Shown: positions 42,595 through 53,943 of the stretch, one piece after another | How the letters are laid out: every line of letters starts with the position of its first letter | Numbering within the stretch: position 1 is the stretch's first letter | Source: Myrica gale | Lineage: Eukaryota > Streptophyta > Magnoliopsida > Fagales > Myricaceae | Direction: 5' to 3' | Assembly: GCA_963930655.1 (NCBI GenBank) | Contig: OZ005618.1 | Coordinates: 18,317,001 to 18,381,000 of the forward strand | DNA length: 64,000 nt | Translations under genes and position numbers: made by a program | The notes under the pieces: generated by a model | The model's database searches: none | Told to the model about the DNA's origin: nothing | Seen by the model: the letters and a program-made list of their open reading frames with translations, nothing else

Positions 42595-45500
42595 ATGACA
42601 ACTTCAAGTAACAACTCTCATGTTGAGGGACTCTCAACTTCTAGACCCCCTTCCTTTAATGGAAGTGATTACACCTATTGGAAAGCAAAGATGAAGATCT
42701 ATTTTCAATCCATTGATTATGATCTATGACTTTGTGTTTTAAATGAACCACATTATCCTATGAAATCCGTAGATGAGAAAATTGTCCCTAAGTCCGCCAG
42801 TGAGTATAATGATGATGACAAAAAGAAAATTTCCATAAATGCTAAAGCCATGAACATTCTTTATTGTGCATTAGATAGAAATGAATTCAATAGAATATAT
42901 ACTTGTGATAGCGCAAAGGAAATTTGGCATACTTTAGAAATCACACATGAAGGTACAAACCAATTAAAAGAATCTAAGATAAGCATGCTAGTTCATAACT
43001 ATGAATTGTTCAAAATGAAACCGGAGGAAAACATTAGCGACATGCTTACTAGATTTACAAATATCATAAATGGTTTGAATGCTCTTGGAAAAGTGTATAC
43101 TAACTCCGATTTGGTGAGGAAAATTCTTAGGTCTCTACCAAAGACTTGGGAAGCCAAAGTCACGGCTATTCAAGAAGCAAAGGACCTCACCAAACTGCCT
43201 TTGGAAGAGCTTGTTGGATCTCTCATGACTCACGAAATCACCATGAAAGGTCATGAAGAAGAAAGTCCAAAAAGGAGGAGTATAGCCTTGAAATCATCTG
43301 TTGTTGAAGTTGAAGAAGATAATGATGAGAGTGGAGACGAGGATATTGCACTCATGACTAGGAACTTCAGAAACTTCCTCAAGAGAAAGCAAGCAAGGAA
43401 GAACTTCAAAGATTTCAAGAAAGAAGAGCCAAAAAGGGAATACTCAAAGGTAGACAACAAGAAGGACCACATCACTTGCTACAAGTGCAAGAAACCCGGT
43501 CACATCAAGGCGGATTGTCCCCTACTCAAATACAAAAAAAAAGGCTATGAAAGTAACTTGGGAAGATAGCGATTCAAGCTCCTCCTCCGAAGAAGATGAG
43601 GGAGAAATCGCAAACATGTGCTTCCTGGCATTAGAAGATGATGAGGTATATCTCTCAGATCTAGAAGATTCAAAACCTTCATATGATGAATTAGAAAATG
43701 CTTTTGATGAGTTATACACTACATTTGAAAAGCTTAAACTCAAATACAATGTTTAGAAAAATAAGAATTCACTAGCTACAAGTGTCCTTGGTTCTTTAAA
43801 GGATGAACAAGGAACTTTGAAGCTAGAGAATGAAGAATTGAAACTAAAAGTTTCAACCTTGGAAATTGAGAACAAAGCTTTCAAAGATAAGGTTACTCGT
43901 CAAAACACCATTCTTGAAAAATTCACTCAAGGAAGCAAAGCTTTGGAAAACATTCTTAATAGTCAAAGATGTGTCTTTGACAAAAGCGGATTAGGCTACA
44001 AGCCTTATAAAAATGAAAAGTATTTCAAAAACTTCTTTGTCAAAGCTAATTCTTCAAATGAATCTTTTCACATTTGCAACTTTTGCAACAAGAATGGACA
44101 TCTAATATTTGATTGTCCTCTTAAGAAATTTGGGTGCAAAGCTCTTAGAAAGGTATGGGTTCCAAAGGGAAACATAGCTAACCCAAAAGGACCCAAAAAG
44201 GTTTGGGTACCAAAAGCTTCATCTTGAATTTGTTTTGTAGGATTCAAGAAAGAAGAAATGCAATAGTTGGTTCTTGTATAGTGGATGTTCAGGTGACCCA
44301 TCAAGGTTCTCAAGTCTATCAACCATCAAAGGTGGAAATGTAACATTCGGCGACAACTCCAAAGGAAAAATAATTGGTATAGGCAATATTGGTGGTAATA
44401 CTCTTCCTCTTATTGAAAATGTGCTATTAGTTGATAAATTGAAGCATAATTTTCTTAGTATTAGTCAACTCTGTGATAAAGGTTATAGAGTTGTGTTTGA
44501 ATCTTCTCGATGCCTTATTGAAAATGTCATTGATGGCAAATTATTGTTCATTGGCCATAGGAATTCAAATGTGTATAAGATTGACATTGATCAAAATACT
44601 TGTGTGGAAAATTGTCTTGTGGTCAATGCAAATGATAGTTGGCTATGACATAGAAGATTAGGTCATGCTAGTATGCATCAAATTTTGAAAATTTCCAAGC
44701 ATGACATTGTGAATGGTCTACCCAAGTTAAATTTTGAAAAAGACCAAGTTTGTGAAGCTTGTCAAATGGGAAAACAAGTGAAAACCTCTTTTAAATCCAA
44801 AAACTTCATTTCAACTAGTAGACCTCTACAATTACTTCACTTGGATTTATTTGGTCCATCAAGAACTCAAAGTCTTGGTGGAAAGACCTATGCTTTTGTA
44901 ATTGTGGATGACTACTCTAGTTTCACTTGGATTTTATTTTTAGCTTCAAAAGATGAGGTCATTCATGAATTCATCAAATTTTCAAAACGGGTGCAAAACG
45001 CAAAAGGATACACCATTGTGGCCATTAGAAGTGATTATGGTGGTGAATTTGTCAATGAGAAGTTCGAATCATTTTGTAGCATAAACGATTATGAGCATAA
45101 TTTTTCAACACCTAGAACTCCTCAACAAAATGGGGTTGTTGAGAGAAAGAATAGAACTATTCAAGAGATGGCAAAAACTATTTTGAATGAAAACAAACTA
45201 CCGAAATATTTTTGGGCCGAGGCCGTCAATACATCTTGCTATGTTTTGAATAGGGTATCTATGAGACCCATTTTGAAGAAAACTCCTTACGAGCTTTGGA
45301 AAGATAGAAAACCCAACATCCATTATTTCAAAGTCTTTGGTTGCAAATGCTTCATTTTAAATACCAAGGACAACCTTGGAAAATTTGACTCTAAAACCGA
45401 TGTTGGAATTTTCCTTGGATATTCTAATTCGAGCAAAGCTTATAGAGTTTATAACAAAAGGACTCTTTGTGTTGAAGAATCAATGCATATTACTTTTGAT

Positions 45501-47326
45501 GAATCTAATAGTCCATTTGAGAAAAATACAAGTGCAGATATTGAAGATATTGAGGGGGAGATGGAAGGACTTGAAATCAACATTAACCCCACTCAAGGTG
45601 AGGATGCTCAACCCCCAAGTGAAGAAAAGGCTCAACCATTGCAAGAAGAAGGTACTTCACAAGAACTCCCTAAGGAGTGGAGGTATGCTACTAGCCACCC
45701 TCAAGAGTTAATTATTGGTGATCCATCTCATGGAACTAGAACTAGAGCTTCACTTAGAAATATTTGTAATCATATTGCATTTGTGTCTCAAATTGAACCT
45801 AAGACTTTTCTTGAAGCCGAAAACGATGAAAGTTGGATTTTGGCAATGCAAGAAGAGTTAAACCAATTTGAGAGAAATCAAGTTTGGGAACTTGTCCCTA
45901 GACCCAAGGATCAAACCATTATTGGTACAAAATGGGTCTTTAGGAACAAGGTTGATGAGCACGGTACTATTATTAGAAACAAAGCTAGATTGGTTGCTAA
46001 AGGCTATAATCAAGAAGAAGGAATTGATTATGATGAAACATATGCACCTGTAGCACGTTTGGAATCTATTAGAATGCTTTTGGCCTTTGCTTGTTATAAA
46101 AATTTTATGCTTTATCAAATGGATGTGAAAAGTGCTTTCTTAAATGGTTTTATCTTGGAAGAAGTCTATGTAGAACAACCACAAGGTTTTCAAAACGAAG
46201 CCTATCAAAATCATGTTTTCAAATTGAAAAAGGCTTTGTATGGACTAAAACAAGCTCCTAGAGCTTGGTATGATAGACTTAAAACCTTCCTCGATGAAAA
46301 AGGTTTTTCCATGGGTAAAGTTGACACAACACTTTTCACCAAGTCCAAAAACAATGATATCATAATTGTACAAATATATGTGGTTGACATTATTTTCGGT
46401 GCTACTAATGACTCTCTTTGTCAAGAATTTTCTAAGTTTATGCATGAAGAGTTCGAGATGAGCATGATGGGCGAGCTCAACTTCTTCCTTGGACTTCAAA
46501 TCAAGCAATCCAAAGAAGGAATCTTCATAAACCAAGCCAAGTATACAAAGGACTTACTCAAACGCTTTGGAATGGAGACCTTCAAAGCGGCCGAAACACC
46601 AATGAGCACATCGCTAAAGCTTGATGCGGATGAAAAAGGTAAAAAAGTGGACATCACCAAATATAGAGGTATGATTGGAGTCTCCTCTATTTGACGGCTA
46701 GTAGGCCGGATATCATGTTTAGTGTGTGCTTATGTGCTAGATTCCAAGCTTGTCCTAAAGAATCACATCTTGTTGCTGTAAAACGTATTTTTCGATATCT
46801 TTCGGGAACTATCAACCTAGGACTTTGGTATCCTAGAGACACTCACATGAACCTAGTAAGTTATTCCGATGCTGACTTTGCCGGGTGCAAATTCGATAGA
46901 AAAAGTACTAGTGGCACTTGCCATTTCCTAGGTTCATCTTTAGTTTCTTGGAGTAGCAAGAAACAAAACTCAGTTGCATTATCAACAACCGAAGCGGAAT
47001 ACATAGCGGCCGGTAGTTGTTGTGCTCAAGTGTTGTGGATGAAACAAACACTCAAAGATTTTGGACTAGAATTTGATAGTATACCCATCAAATGTGATAA
47101 CACTAGTGCTATCAACTTATCCAAGAATCCTATCCAACACTCAAGGACTAAACACATTGAAGTGAGACATCATTTTCTAAGAGATCATATCCATAAAGGT
47201 GACATCTCACTTGAGTTCATTAGTACTGAGCATCAACTAGCTGATATTTTCACAAAACCATTGAGTAATGATAAATTTCGTGATCTTAGACGAGACATTG
47301 GGTTTTTAGATGCAAATGCTCTTTGA
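42595..47326 (+). pseudogene. Sirevirus gag-pol with multiple lesions
   Basis: Gag starts at ATG 42595 and reads into TGA at 42727-42729, where a Trp codon is expected. It then runs to a zinc knuckle (CYKCKKPGHIKADC) and a frame change in a run of nine A (43534-43542). A TAG lies at 43754-43756, and a second knuckle (CNFCNKNGHLIFDC) is followed by TGA at 44225-44227. At the protease site the sequence reads WFLYSGCS, with Tyr (44277-44279) in place of the catalytic Asp and four residues missing after SGCS. Another TGA (44646-44648) precedes the integrase HHCC region. The integrase core (LDLFGPS ... SDYGGEF ... NGVVERKN) is present. RT has YVVD instead of YVDD (Val codon 46383-46385). A frameshift near 46680 precedes RNase H, which ends with ADIFTKPL. 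The lesions are substitutions and small indels spread evenly, as expected of old neutral decay. Confidence 0.85.
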
Positions 47327-47894
47327 AATGCTATCTCTTTGATTTCCATGATTTTTCTTTGATTTGGTGTTTTTAAACATGTTTAAAACACCTTTATGAC
47401 TTATTACATGTTTGACATTCATCTAATGCATCATTTCATTTCATTTATGGACCTTAAAACCTCATTTCTCGAGAATGTAATCTGTAGCGGTCGACCAAGT
47501 ACAACCGCTATGCCAAGCGGTTGATCCTCCTGTGAAACCGCTACATGTAGCGGTCGAAGGTCTTGAACCCCTATACCAAGCGGTCGACCGCCTCGTCGAG
47601 CCTATATATACTACAGTTCACATTTTGGTCGACCGGCTCTCATTTCTCCCGAACATCTCCGACTCTCTCGCCCTAAACTCTCTCAAATCCTTCCTAAAAC
47701 ACCATAATCTGCTCCTAAAATTGTTCCCCATCATCTCAGAACCTCATTTTCGACCTAAGCCCTAAGTTTTTGAGTTGATTCACATCAAAATCCATCAAGA
47801 ACGAGAATTTTAGGAATTTCTGCCTCTTTGAAACCCTAACCCCAATTTTTCGACTTCCAGCCTCTTTTCTCTCAAATTTTCGAGTTCAATCATC
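47327..47894 (+). other. Sirevirus spacer between pol and the env-position ORF
   Basis: About 570 bp between the RNase H stop and the ATG of the extra ORF. It contains several copies of GCGGTC/GACCGC words (about 47480-47630), the same words that cluster in the LTRs. A small open frame at 47532-47765 lies over these words and is not regarded as a gene. Confidence 0.5.
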
Positions 47895-49208
47895 ATGCCA
47901 AGGACGAAGCAACCTGCCCTACACGTCTCAGAGCGCCCGGGATCATCTCGGTCATCAGCAGCTCCTTCGGGTGAGCCCGATTACTATTTTCTTAATGATG
48001 AATGTGCTTCAAAGTTATATAGTGACTTCTCAAATAGAAAAGTCATGACTGGTAGGAAAGTGGATATAGCATTACTTTCGTACTTTGAGCTTGAGCGTCC
48101 CTTTATGAAGCAGGGATGGCTAAACTTGTTGGATATGGGTAACGAAGTGTTTCCCAAATATGTTAGAATATTTTTCGCTAACATGTCTACTAGTTGGGAA
48201 GCGGGTGGCCTGTTTTCCGTTAAGAGTAAGGTTGGGGGACGGGATGTAGTTTTAAATGAAGTCATTATCGGTGAGATTTTTGGTATCCCACATGTTGGGA
48301 TCCGGGCCTACGAGCTTAAGACATGGCCCGTGTGTAAGGGCTTTGATTATGGAGCAGCCCTAAGTTTACTCCTAGGAGCTGATGTGGCAGAGGATGCACC
48401 TAGAAAAATCCATGCCAACCAGTTACCTGTTCGTTTGAGACTGCTGCATTTAATCTGCACTCATAACTTGATGCCTCGGGGTGGACACCGAGAGGAGGTG
48501 ACTTATATGGATGTTTTTGTACTCGAGCGTCTTTTGAAGGAGAAAAAGTTCAACCTTCCTTACATTATGCTCAAACATATGGAAGCAGTCTGTGCACCTA
48601 AGAAGAATCTACCCTATGGCTTGCTGTTTACCCAGATTTTTCGCCATTTTGGTGTGGCACTCAGTTCTCGAGAGCAAGATACTTTGACAAAGAGTGAGTT
48701 ATTTGATACTCACACTTTAACCCGGATAGGCTATCGACGGACTTCCCGGCACACTTGGGTGTCTAAGCATCAGGCGAGTGATGAGGATGAGCCTGAGGAG
48801 GCTGATGAGGAGTTTGAGGATGTGGATGAGCCTGCGGAGGCTGATGAGGATTTGGAGGCTGAGGATGAGTTTGCTGGTGAAGAGGTAGATGCTGAGGCGA
48901 TGGAGTTTGACATAGATGCCGATTTGGCTGATGATCCTCCCTTTATTCCTTCTTCTACCAGTGCTCCCGACCATACGTTTTCCCTTGAGTCTCGGTTCAC
49001 CGCTTTTGAGCACATGATGGATTCCCGGTTCACCGCTTTTGAGCACCGGATGGATTCCCGGTTCACCACTTTTGAGCAGAGGATGGATGATAGGCATGAG
49101 GCACAACAAAAGTTTCTCCATGACAGTGTCACTTCCATGCAGGAGGAGCAGAGACGGTTCTTTGAGGACATGAAGACTTTCATGACCCGTTTTCCTCCAC
49201 CATCATGA
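47895..49208 (+). CDS. Sirevirus env-position ORF (plant transposon-protein domain)
   Basis: An uninterrupted frame of 437 codons from ATG 47895 to TGA 49206-49208, in the place where Sireviruses carry an extra ORF. Residues about 30-220 resemble the 'putative plant transposon protein' domain (PF20167-like), with blocks FPKYVRIFFANMS and NEVIIGEIFGIPH. Residues about 290-350 are highly acidic and Glu/Asp-rich. Next come three short tandem repeats of the form SRFTAFEHRMD, likely part of a coiled coil, and a Gln-rich end. No clear signal peptide or membrane segment is visible, so 'env-like' is positional only. The function is unknown. It is striking that this frame is open while gag-pol is riddled with stops. 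Confidence 0.75.
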   Translation: MPRTKQPALHVSERPGSSRSSAAPSGEPDYYFLNDECASKLYSDFSNRKVMTGRKVDIALLSYFELERPFMKQGWLNLLDMGNEVFPKYVRIFFANMSTSWEAGGLFSVKSKVGGRDVVLNEVIIGEIFGIPHVGIRAYELKTWPVCKGFDYGAALSLLLGADVAEDAPRKIHANQLPVRLRLLHLICTHNLMPRGGHREEVTYMDVFVLERLLKEKKFNLPYIMLKHMEAVCAPKKNLPYGLLFTQIFRHFGVALSSREQDTLTKSELFDTHTLTRIGYRRTSRHTWVSKHQASDEDEPEEADEEFEDVDEPAEADEDLEAEDEFAGEEVDAEAMEFDIDADLADDPPFIPSSTSAPDHTFSLESRFTAFEHMMDSRFTAFEHRMDSRFTTFEQRMDDRHEAQQKFLHDSVTSMQEEQRRFFEDMKTFMTRFPPPS

Positions 49209-49524
49209 TTTTCATCGCATATGCATTTCATTTTATTACTGCTTATGTATTTCCTTTGCTTATGTCTTTCTTTTTTTATGATGACAAAGGGGGAGAAGAA
49301 ATATGTGATATCTCTTTTTGTATCTCTGTACCCCTTTGAGACTTTGATGTACTGCTTTACTTTGATATGAAAGCCTTTCTATTATTCATATATTATTCTT
49401 TCATATTCTATACTAACTTGTGTCATTGAAGCATTAAAATGTCCAAAAACCTCACATCAAAGTACAAAAGATAGGGGGAGACAAGATCAACAAGAGAACG
49501 ATCAATTAATTTTTTGTCATCATC

Positions 49525-49538
49525 AAAAAGGGGGAGAT
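49525..49538 (+). promoter_or_regulatory. Sirevirus polypurine tract
   Basis: The purine-rich AAAAAGGGGGAGAT run directly precedes the right LTR. Confidence 0.75.
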
Positions 49539-50856
49539 TGTTGGCTTTGAGTCACAATCAATGTTTTGATGATAACAATATAAGTAATTGAGTTGTGGAG
49601 CAAAACAAATCCAAAATGAGCACGGAGCGATCAAACAACATCACCTTCAATGGAAGTGCTCTTAAAGTGAAGACTCAAGTCGCTAGGGTAATCTTTGTAA
49701 CTCTAAGACTTCATCTTTAACAAGGATGTCAATCACACACATGCATAAGTCTCAAAACTTGCATAAACCGTTTTAATGTTTGTTGTAAGATTAAAACCTT
49801 TTTAGTGCCTTCAAAATATCCCAAATATACTCTCAAACCTTTTTATATACTTATGAGAAGTTAGAGTTTAAAATTGGGTATTTTAAGTTGGTCAAAATCA
49901 AGTTTTTAGAACAACCGGATGATGCTTAAAATGAAGAGGTCGACCGGCTCAATGTAGCGGTCGATCGGACATACGACCGCTTGGTGTAGCGGTCGACCGG
50001 TAGCTTTAGAAATGCTCTGACAAATCGACCGTTGTGTAACGGTAACATGTAGAGGTCGACCGGTTCATGTAGCGGTCGACCGGTAGCATTTAATAGAGAG
50101 CCGTTACGCTTCTGACAATATGACCGTTGAACAACGGTAAACTTGAAGCGGTCGACCGGTTCATGTAGCGGTCGACCGGCTCGTTTTAACAGTTCACTCT
50201 AACGGCTATAAACGGCTATTTTTCTCATGAGGTCTATATAAAGCCATTCCCATGCCTTTGAAACTCAACAAAATCGTCCACAATCATTTACAAAGGCTTA
50301 GAGTGATCAAAAATCTTCCAATCTTTATTCAAGCATCATACACACATATTCTTCATCTTTCACATCCTTATTGTTGTGTGAAGTCTAAGAGCTAGTCATT
50401 TCTCATTGTAATATCTACTCCATCAAGGGAGTTTTAGAGGAGAATTTTGTTCAAACATACACATTCCTAAGAGAGTGATTCTCTTGCATCCTTTCGGTGA
50501 GGGTTGTTCATCGAAAGAAGGAGTTTGGAGAGGTTTGTTCTCAAACTCGTTCTTGAGGCTTGAAGAGGGTTTTTCTCAAGCTCAAGTGTAAGGAAACCGT
50601 TCCCTTGGTTGAAGGGAGAATAGTGGAGAAACCTCAAGACTCGGTAAAGGAGCTTGAGGGGTGGACGTAGGCGGGCTTGCCGAACCACCTAAATATTGTG
50701 TTTGCTTCTCTTCCCTTATCTCTTTATTTGTGCTCTAGTTTATTGCTTTAAAGTTTTCTTTTATAGCTAGCAAACACACTTTTTGGGGTAATTTTTGAAA
50801 AAGTTTTGAAACTCAATTCACCCCCCTCTTGGGTTACCTTAATCCTAGGAATATCA
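49539..50856 (+). repeat. Right LTR of the Sirevirus (full length)
   Basis: 1,318 bp, TGTTGGC to TATCA. The part at 49935-50190, mostly lacking from the left LTR, carries a cluster of GGTCGACC palindromes. A TATA-like 'gtctatataaagcc' at about 50232 lies just after the cluster and is absent from the deleted left LTR. Confidence 0.85.
50232..50243 (+). promoter_or_regulatory. TATA box in the Sirevirus right LTR
   Basis: TCTATATAAAGC follows the GGTCGACC cluster by about 60 bp and is a good plant TATA match. The equivalent part of the left LTR has been lost, so the left LTR, which would drive the element's RNA, probably lacks its promoter. Confidence 0.55.
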
Positions 50857-50861
50857 ATTTG

Positions 50862-51387
50862 TAGTATTTTGTAAAGGAAATTGATGAAAATAATACTCTT
50901 TACTGGAATTAAACTGTACTAATAGAAAAGATAAGGGCAAAGACGAGGTTTAGCCAACCTCCATAGAAAAGAGATAAGACGAGAGAGAGAGATGAATCTC
51001 AATACAAGTTCTTCGTGCCCTAACTACTAACATACTACAACCAACAAGCTAGCTAACGGGCTTCTACAAACATAATAACTGGCCCCTAAACATACTAACT
51101 CAATATCAGCCCACTTCGAACTAACCATTGTAGGCCCAAGCCCACTGAATCATAAGTAACCCAGCTGTCCCCTATCTATCCTACTTTAGTCGACACTCTT
51201 CTCCCTTGTGTCTTCGTGTCTTTCCAATCTTTGTCCTCGAAGTTGTCAAATATTGAATACACTTCCTCTTTGCAGACCCTAATCCACTTCTTCCTCCCTC
51301 CTCTATCATCCCACTTCATCAATTCTAAAAGTTTTTTCAACTGATCACTAACATTTTCTTTGAGTTATTTTTTTTTCTATGTATTAT
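50862..51387. other. Intergenic region, no gene seen
   Basis: No coding frame with a recognisable domain. The region from about 50880 has fixed phrases ('actggaattaaactgtactaatag', 'gagagagagatgaatctcaat') suggestive of a dispersed retroelement remnant, with no ends that I can define. Confidence 0.4.
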
Positions 51388-51789
51388 TCATTTTTTACAA
51401 AATATAGGCTCAATTTCTATTTCAATAGCAATCTCTTTAGACGAAATTAAAGCAGATGAAAATTCAGTTTCCTGATAATTTTCTAAATAAGAAATAAGCC
51501 CTTTTAATTGATCTATGACAATATCGATATGCATATCTTTAGATTGTAACATCTTACTCACTGTATTAACAGCAAACAAAATATCATATCAAATATTCAT
51601 GTCTAATAAGAACTCAAAATATTCAATCTCATATGTAGCTAAGCATGTAGCTTCACTCTTTGTCTTAGGATCTTCATTTGTTTCTGCTAATTGAATTAAA
51701 GTATATCTTATTTTTGGAGCTTGATATTTAATTACTTTTTCACTTTCAATGCGACTTTCCCAGAGTGTTTGAACTTGAACTTGGAACAA
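51388..51789 (-). pseudogene. ZMYM1-type hAT transposase fragment
   Basis: Two overlapping-in-sense minus-strand frames, read in order 51789 to 51589 then 51579 to 51388, form one fragment with a break. The first gives VQTLWESRIESEKVIKYQAP and ATYEIEYFEFLLDMNI, the second FAVNTVSKMLQSKDMHIDI and GLISYLENYQETEF. These are typical of plant ZMYM1-like hAT transposases, between the catalytic core and the dimerisation region ('tRWesRi.sv.air.q', 'vN.vSk.LQs.dm.id.a...l.gl'). The start and end of the gene are absent. The scrap at the left edge of the window (1-230) looks to be of the same family. Confidence 0.7.
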
Positions 51790-53488
51790 TCTTTAGCTAA
51801 AAGTATATCTAATATGTGATTGGCTAAAAAGATATTAGATTAGTTTTGCAAAGAGATAGAGTAAGAGAAGAAATAGAGGAAGAATAAAATTTTGATAGAG
51901 GATTGAGGAGATAGAGTATGAAGTATAAATAGGAGAAGTTAGATTAATTTACCGTTACCAATGAGATAGAGTATGATATTAATATAGTTGTTTTAAAACC
52001 TTTCTGATGTGTATATTCAGTTCTGTTTTATACAAGAATATAGATTTACTTGAAATTGTGAAAGTAAACGTATCTACAAAACTTCTAAAATTACTCAATG
52101 TCACACCAAACTTTTCATAACTTTTCGCGTGTAAAACGTTGTCTGCAAATTTTTCTTTTCTTATTTTATTTAACTTTTAGTTAGGCTTTGTTAGTTTGTT
52201 TTTAACACCTGTGTTACTCTGCCTTTACATCACTTCAAGCCTCTTTCTTTTTTCTTTTTTATCACTTCTAGACGCTTTTAGTTAGGCTTTGTTTTTAACG
52301 CCTATGTTAGTACGTTACTATGCCTTTACATCACTTCAAGCCTCTTTTTTTTTATATCACTTTAAGACGTAGGACTTCTGTATTTCACTTAGTTGCTTTC
52401 TTTTCACGCCTGCGGCTTGTGTTGTGTAAGTTGTTTTATTTCACGTCAATTTCATTTTTTTTATTCAACTGGCTTTTACAAACCTTCTTGTTTCTTCTTC
52501 TCCAATCGTGCTTACTTGTTATCCGTGTATTTTGAGGCCGTTCTATTTTATTTTTATTATTCTTTTACATTATGGGGTCTTGCTCAAAGTGGGGCCTTAG
52601 GCAACTGCCTAAGGCTCGAGTCGGCCCTGAAGGAGGACCCTTTAATCTTAGAAAATCAAAAGTGCATTTTATTTGATTAATGTATATCTCAGTCCGTACA
52701 ACTTATTATATGATGTTTGAATGCGGAAATTTGGGTATTTGGGTTTGTGAAATATTATAAAGTAAATATATTTTATGAGAGTTGGTGAAAATATGAAGAG
52801 AGAAGATTTTTAATAAATATTATAATAATAAAAATTATGTGATGAATTTTTTAATATTAACCCGAAATAATTCGCCACTCAAACATCATAATTATATTCC
52901 GACACATCTTATTTAAAACAAACAAAAACATTATCTAAATCTTCATGGAATCCTCTGGCTGTCCCAGCTGTATAGACAATATATTTATGTGTCTTTTTGA
53001 GACTGTATGAAAGTGCTAAATAAAAAAATACTGATATAGTTTTATCATACAGCCCTTAATTTAATTTAATTTATTTTATGCTTTTCTTTACTGTTGTCTT
53101 TCTTCTTTCTTCTAAAGCGAATTTTATGTCTGCTCTTTTTTTTTTTACCAGAAAAGATGACCTTTGCTTCTTTTTTTTTTTCTAATCGATGACCTTTGCT
53201 TTTCACTTGCACATGGTGTACGTCAAACTTTATAAAGTAGAAAAACGGACCTTTTTTCTTTCCCCTATTTGGTCTAATTAAATAAATAAATTTTATCGAC
53301 TCATAATACTATCTAATTTTTTTGTCCAAATTGAATAGTAAAATTTGAAAAAAATAAGACATTTCATGATAGAATTTGAAAAATAATAGACACAATAGGT
53401 AGATCTTATAATATTTTATACTGCTCATATTTACTCATATAGAGTTTCGAACAGTATAGACCTTATAATAAGATTCACATATTATATA
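51790..53488. other. AT-rich intergenic region, no gene seen
   Basis: Includes T-rich stretches and a local duplication in which 'tttagttaggctttgtt' and 'gcctttacatcacttcaagcctcttt' occur twice (about 52176-52245 and 52278-52350). Open frames at 52320-52680 lack any domain. Confidence 0.5.
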
Positions 53489-53497
53489 TATCTTTTT

Positions 53498-53934
53498 GGG
53501 AAAATTACACCTATCGCCATCAAACTACCATGCATTTTTCACTTTACACTCTAAAGTACCACTTTTGTCACATTTCACCCTCAAACTACCATGCCCTAAT
53601 ATTTTGCACCCTTCGTCTATAATTTCTATCAATTTAGATGGAAAACCAATCACGTGCATCTTACGTGACTTTTTCCCACCTGATCTTCCATTTTTACCCT
53701 AGTGATAATTACACTTATCACCCTTAAACTGTCATGTTTTTTTTTTCACCCTCAAACTACCATATTATTTTTACTTTGCACCCTCAAACGAAGGGGCAAA
53801 ATGGGAAGATCATGTGGGAAAAAGTCACTTGAGACGCACGCGATTAGTTTTCCGTCTAAATTGATAGAAATTATGGATGAAGGGTGCAAACTATTAGGGC
53901 ATAGTAGTTTGAGGGTGATAAGTATAATTTCCCC
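53498..53934. mobile_element. Mutator-type MITE with perfect 9-bp target duplication
   Basis: A 437-bp non-coding element flanked by TATCTTTTT at 53489-53497 and 53935-53943. Its ends are inverted: the left starts GGGAAAATTACACCTATCGCC and the right ends 'gggtgataagtataatttcccc', the two arms matching over about 36 bp. Internal 'caccctcaaactaccatg' phrases occur in both orientations. The reading frames at 53496-53980 are chance frames through this element. Confidence 0.85.
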
Positions 53935-53943
53935 TATCTTTTT

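Larger units (their letters stand above)
41552..50856 (+). mobile_element. Sirevirus (Copia, env-like ORF carrying) LTR retrotransposon, degenerate
   Basis: A 9.3-kb element with LTRs at 41552-42539 and 49539-50856, primer-binding site at 42542, gag-pol with several lesions (42595-47326), an additional ORF (47895-49208) and a polypurine tract before the right LTR. The flanks are gtttg (41547-41551) and atttg (50857-50861), a near-perfect 5-bp duplication with one mismatch. Order integrase-before-RT identifies Copia. The extra ORF upstream of the right LTR and the two zinc knuckles fit Sireviruses. It is not autonomous because of the damage listed under gag-pol. Confidence 0.85.
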
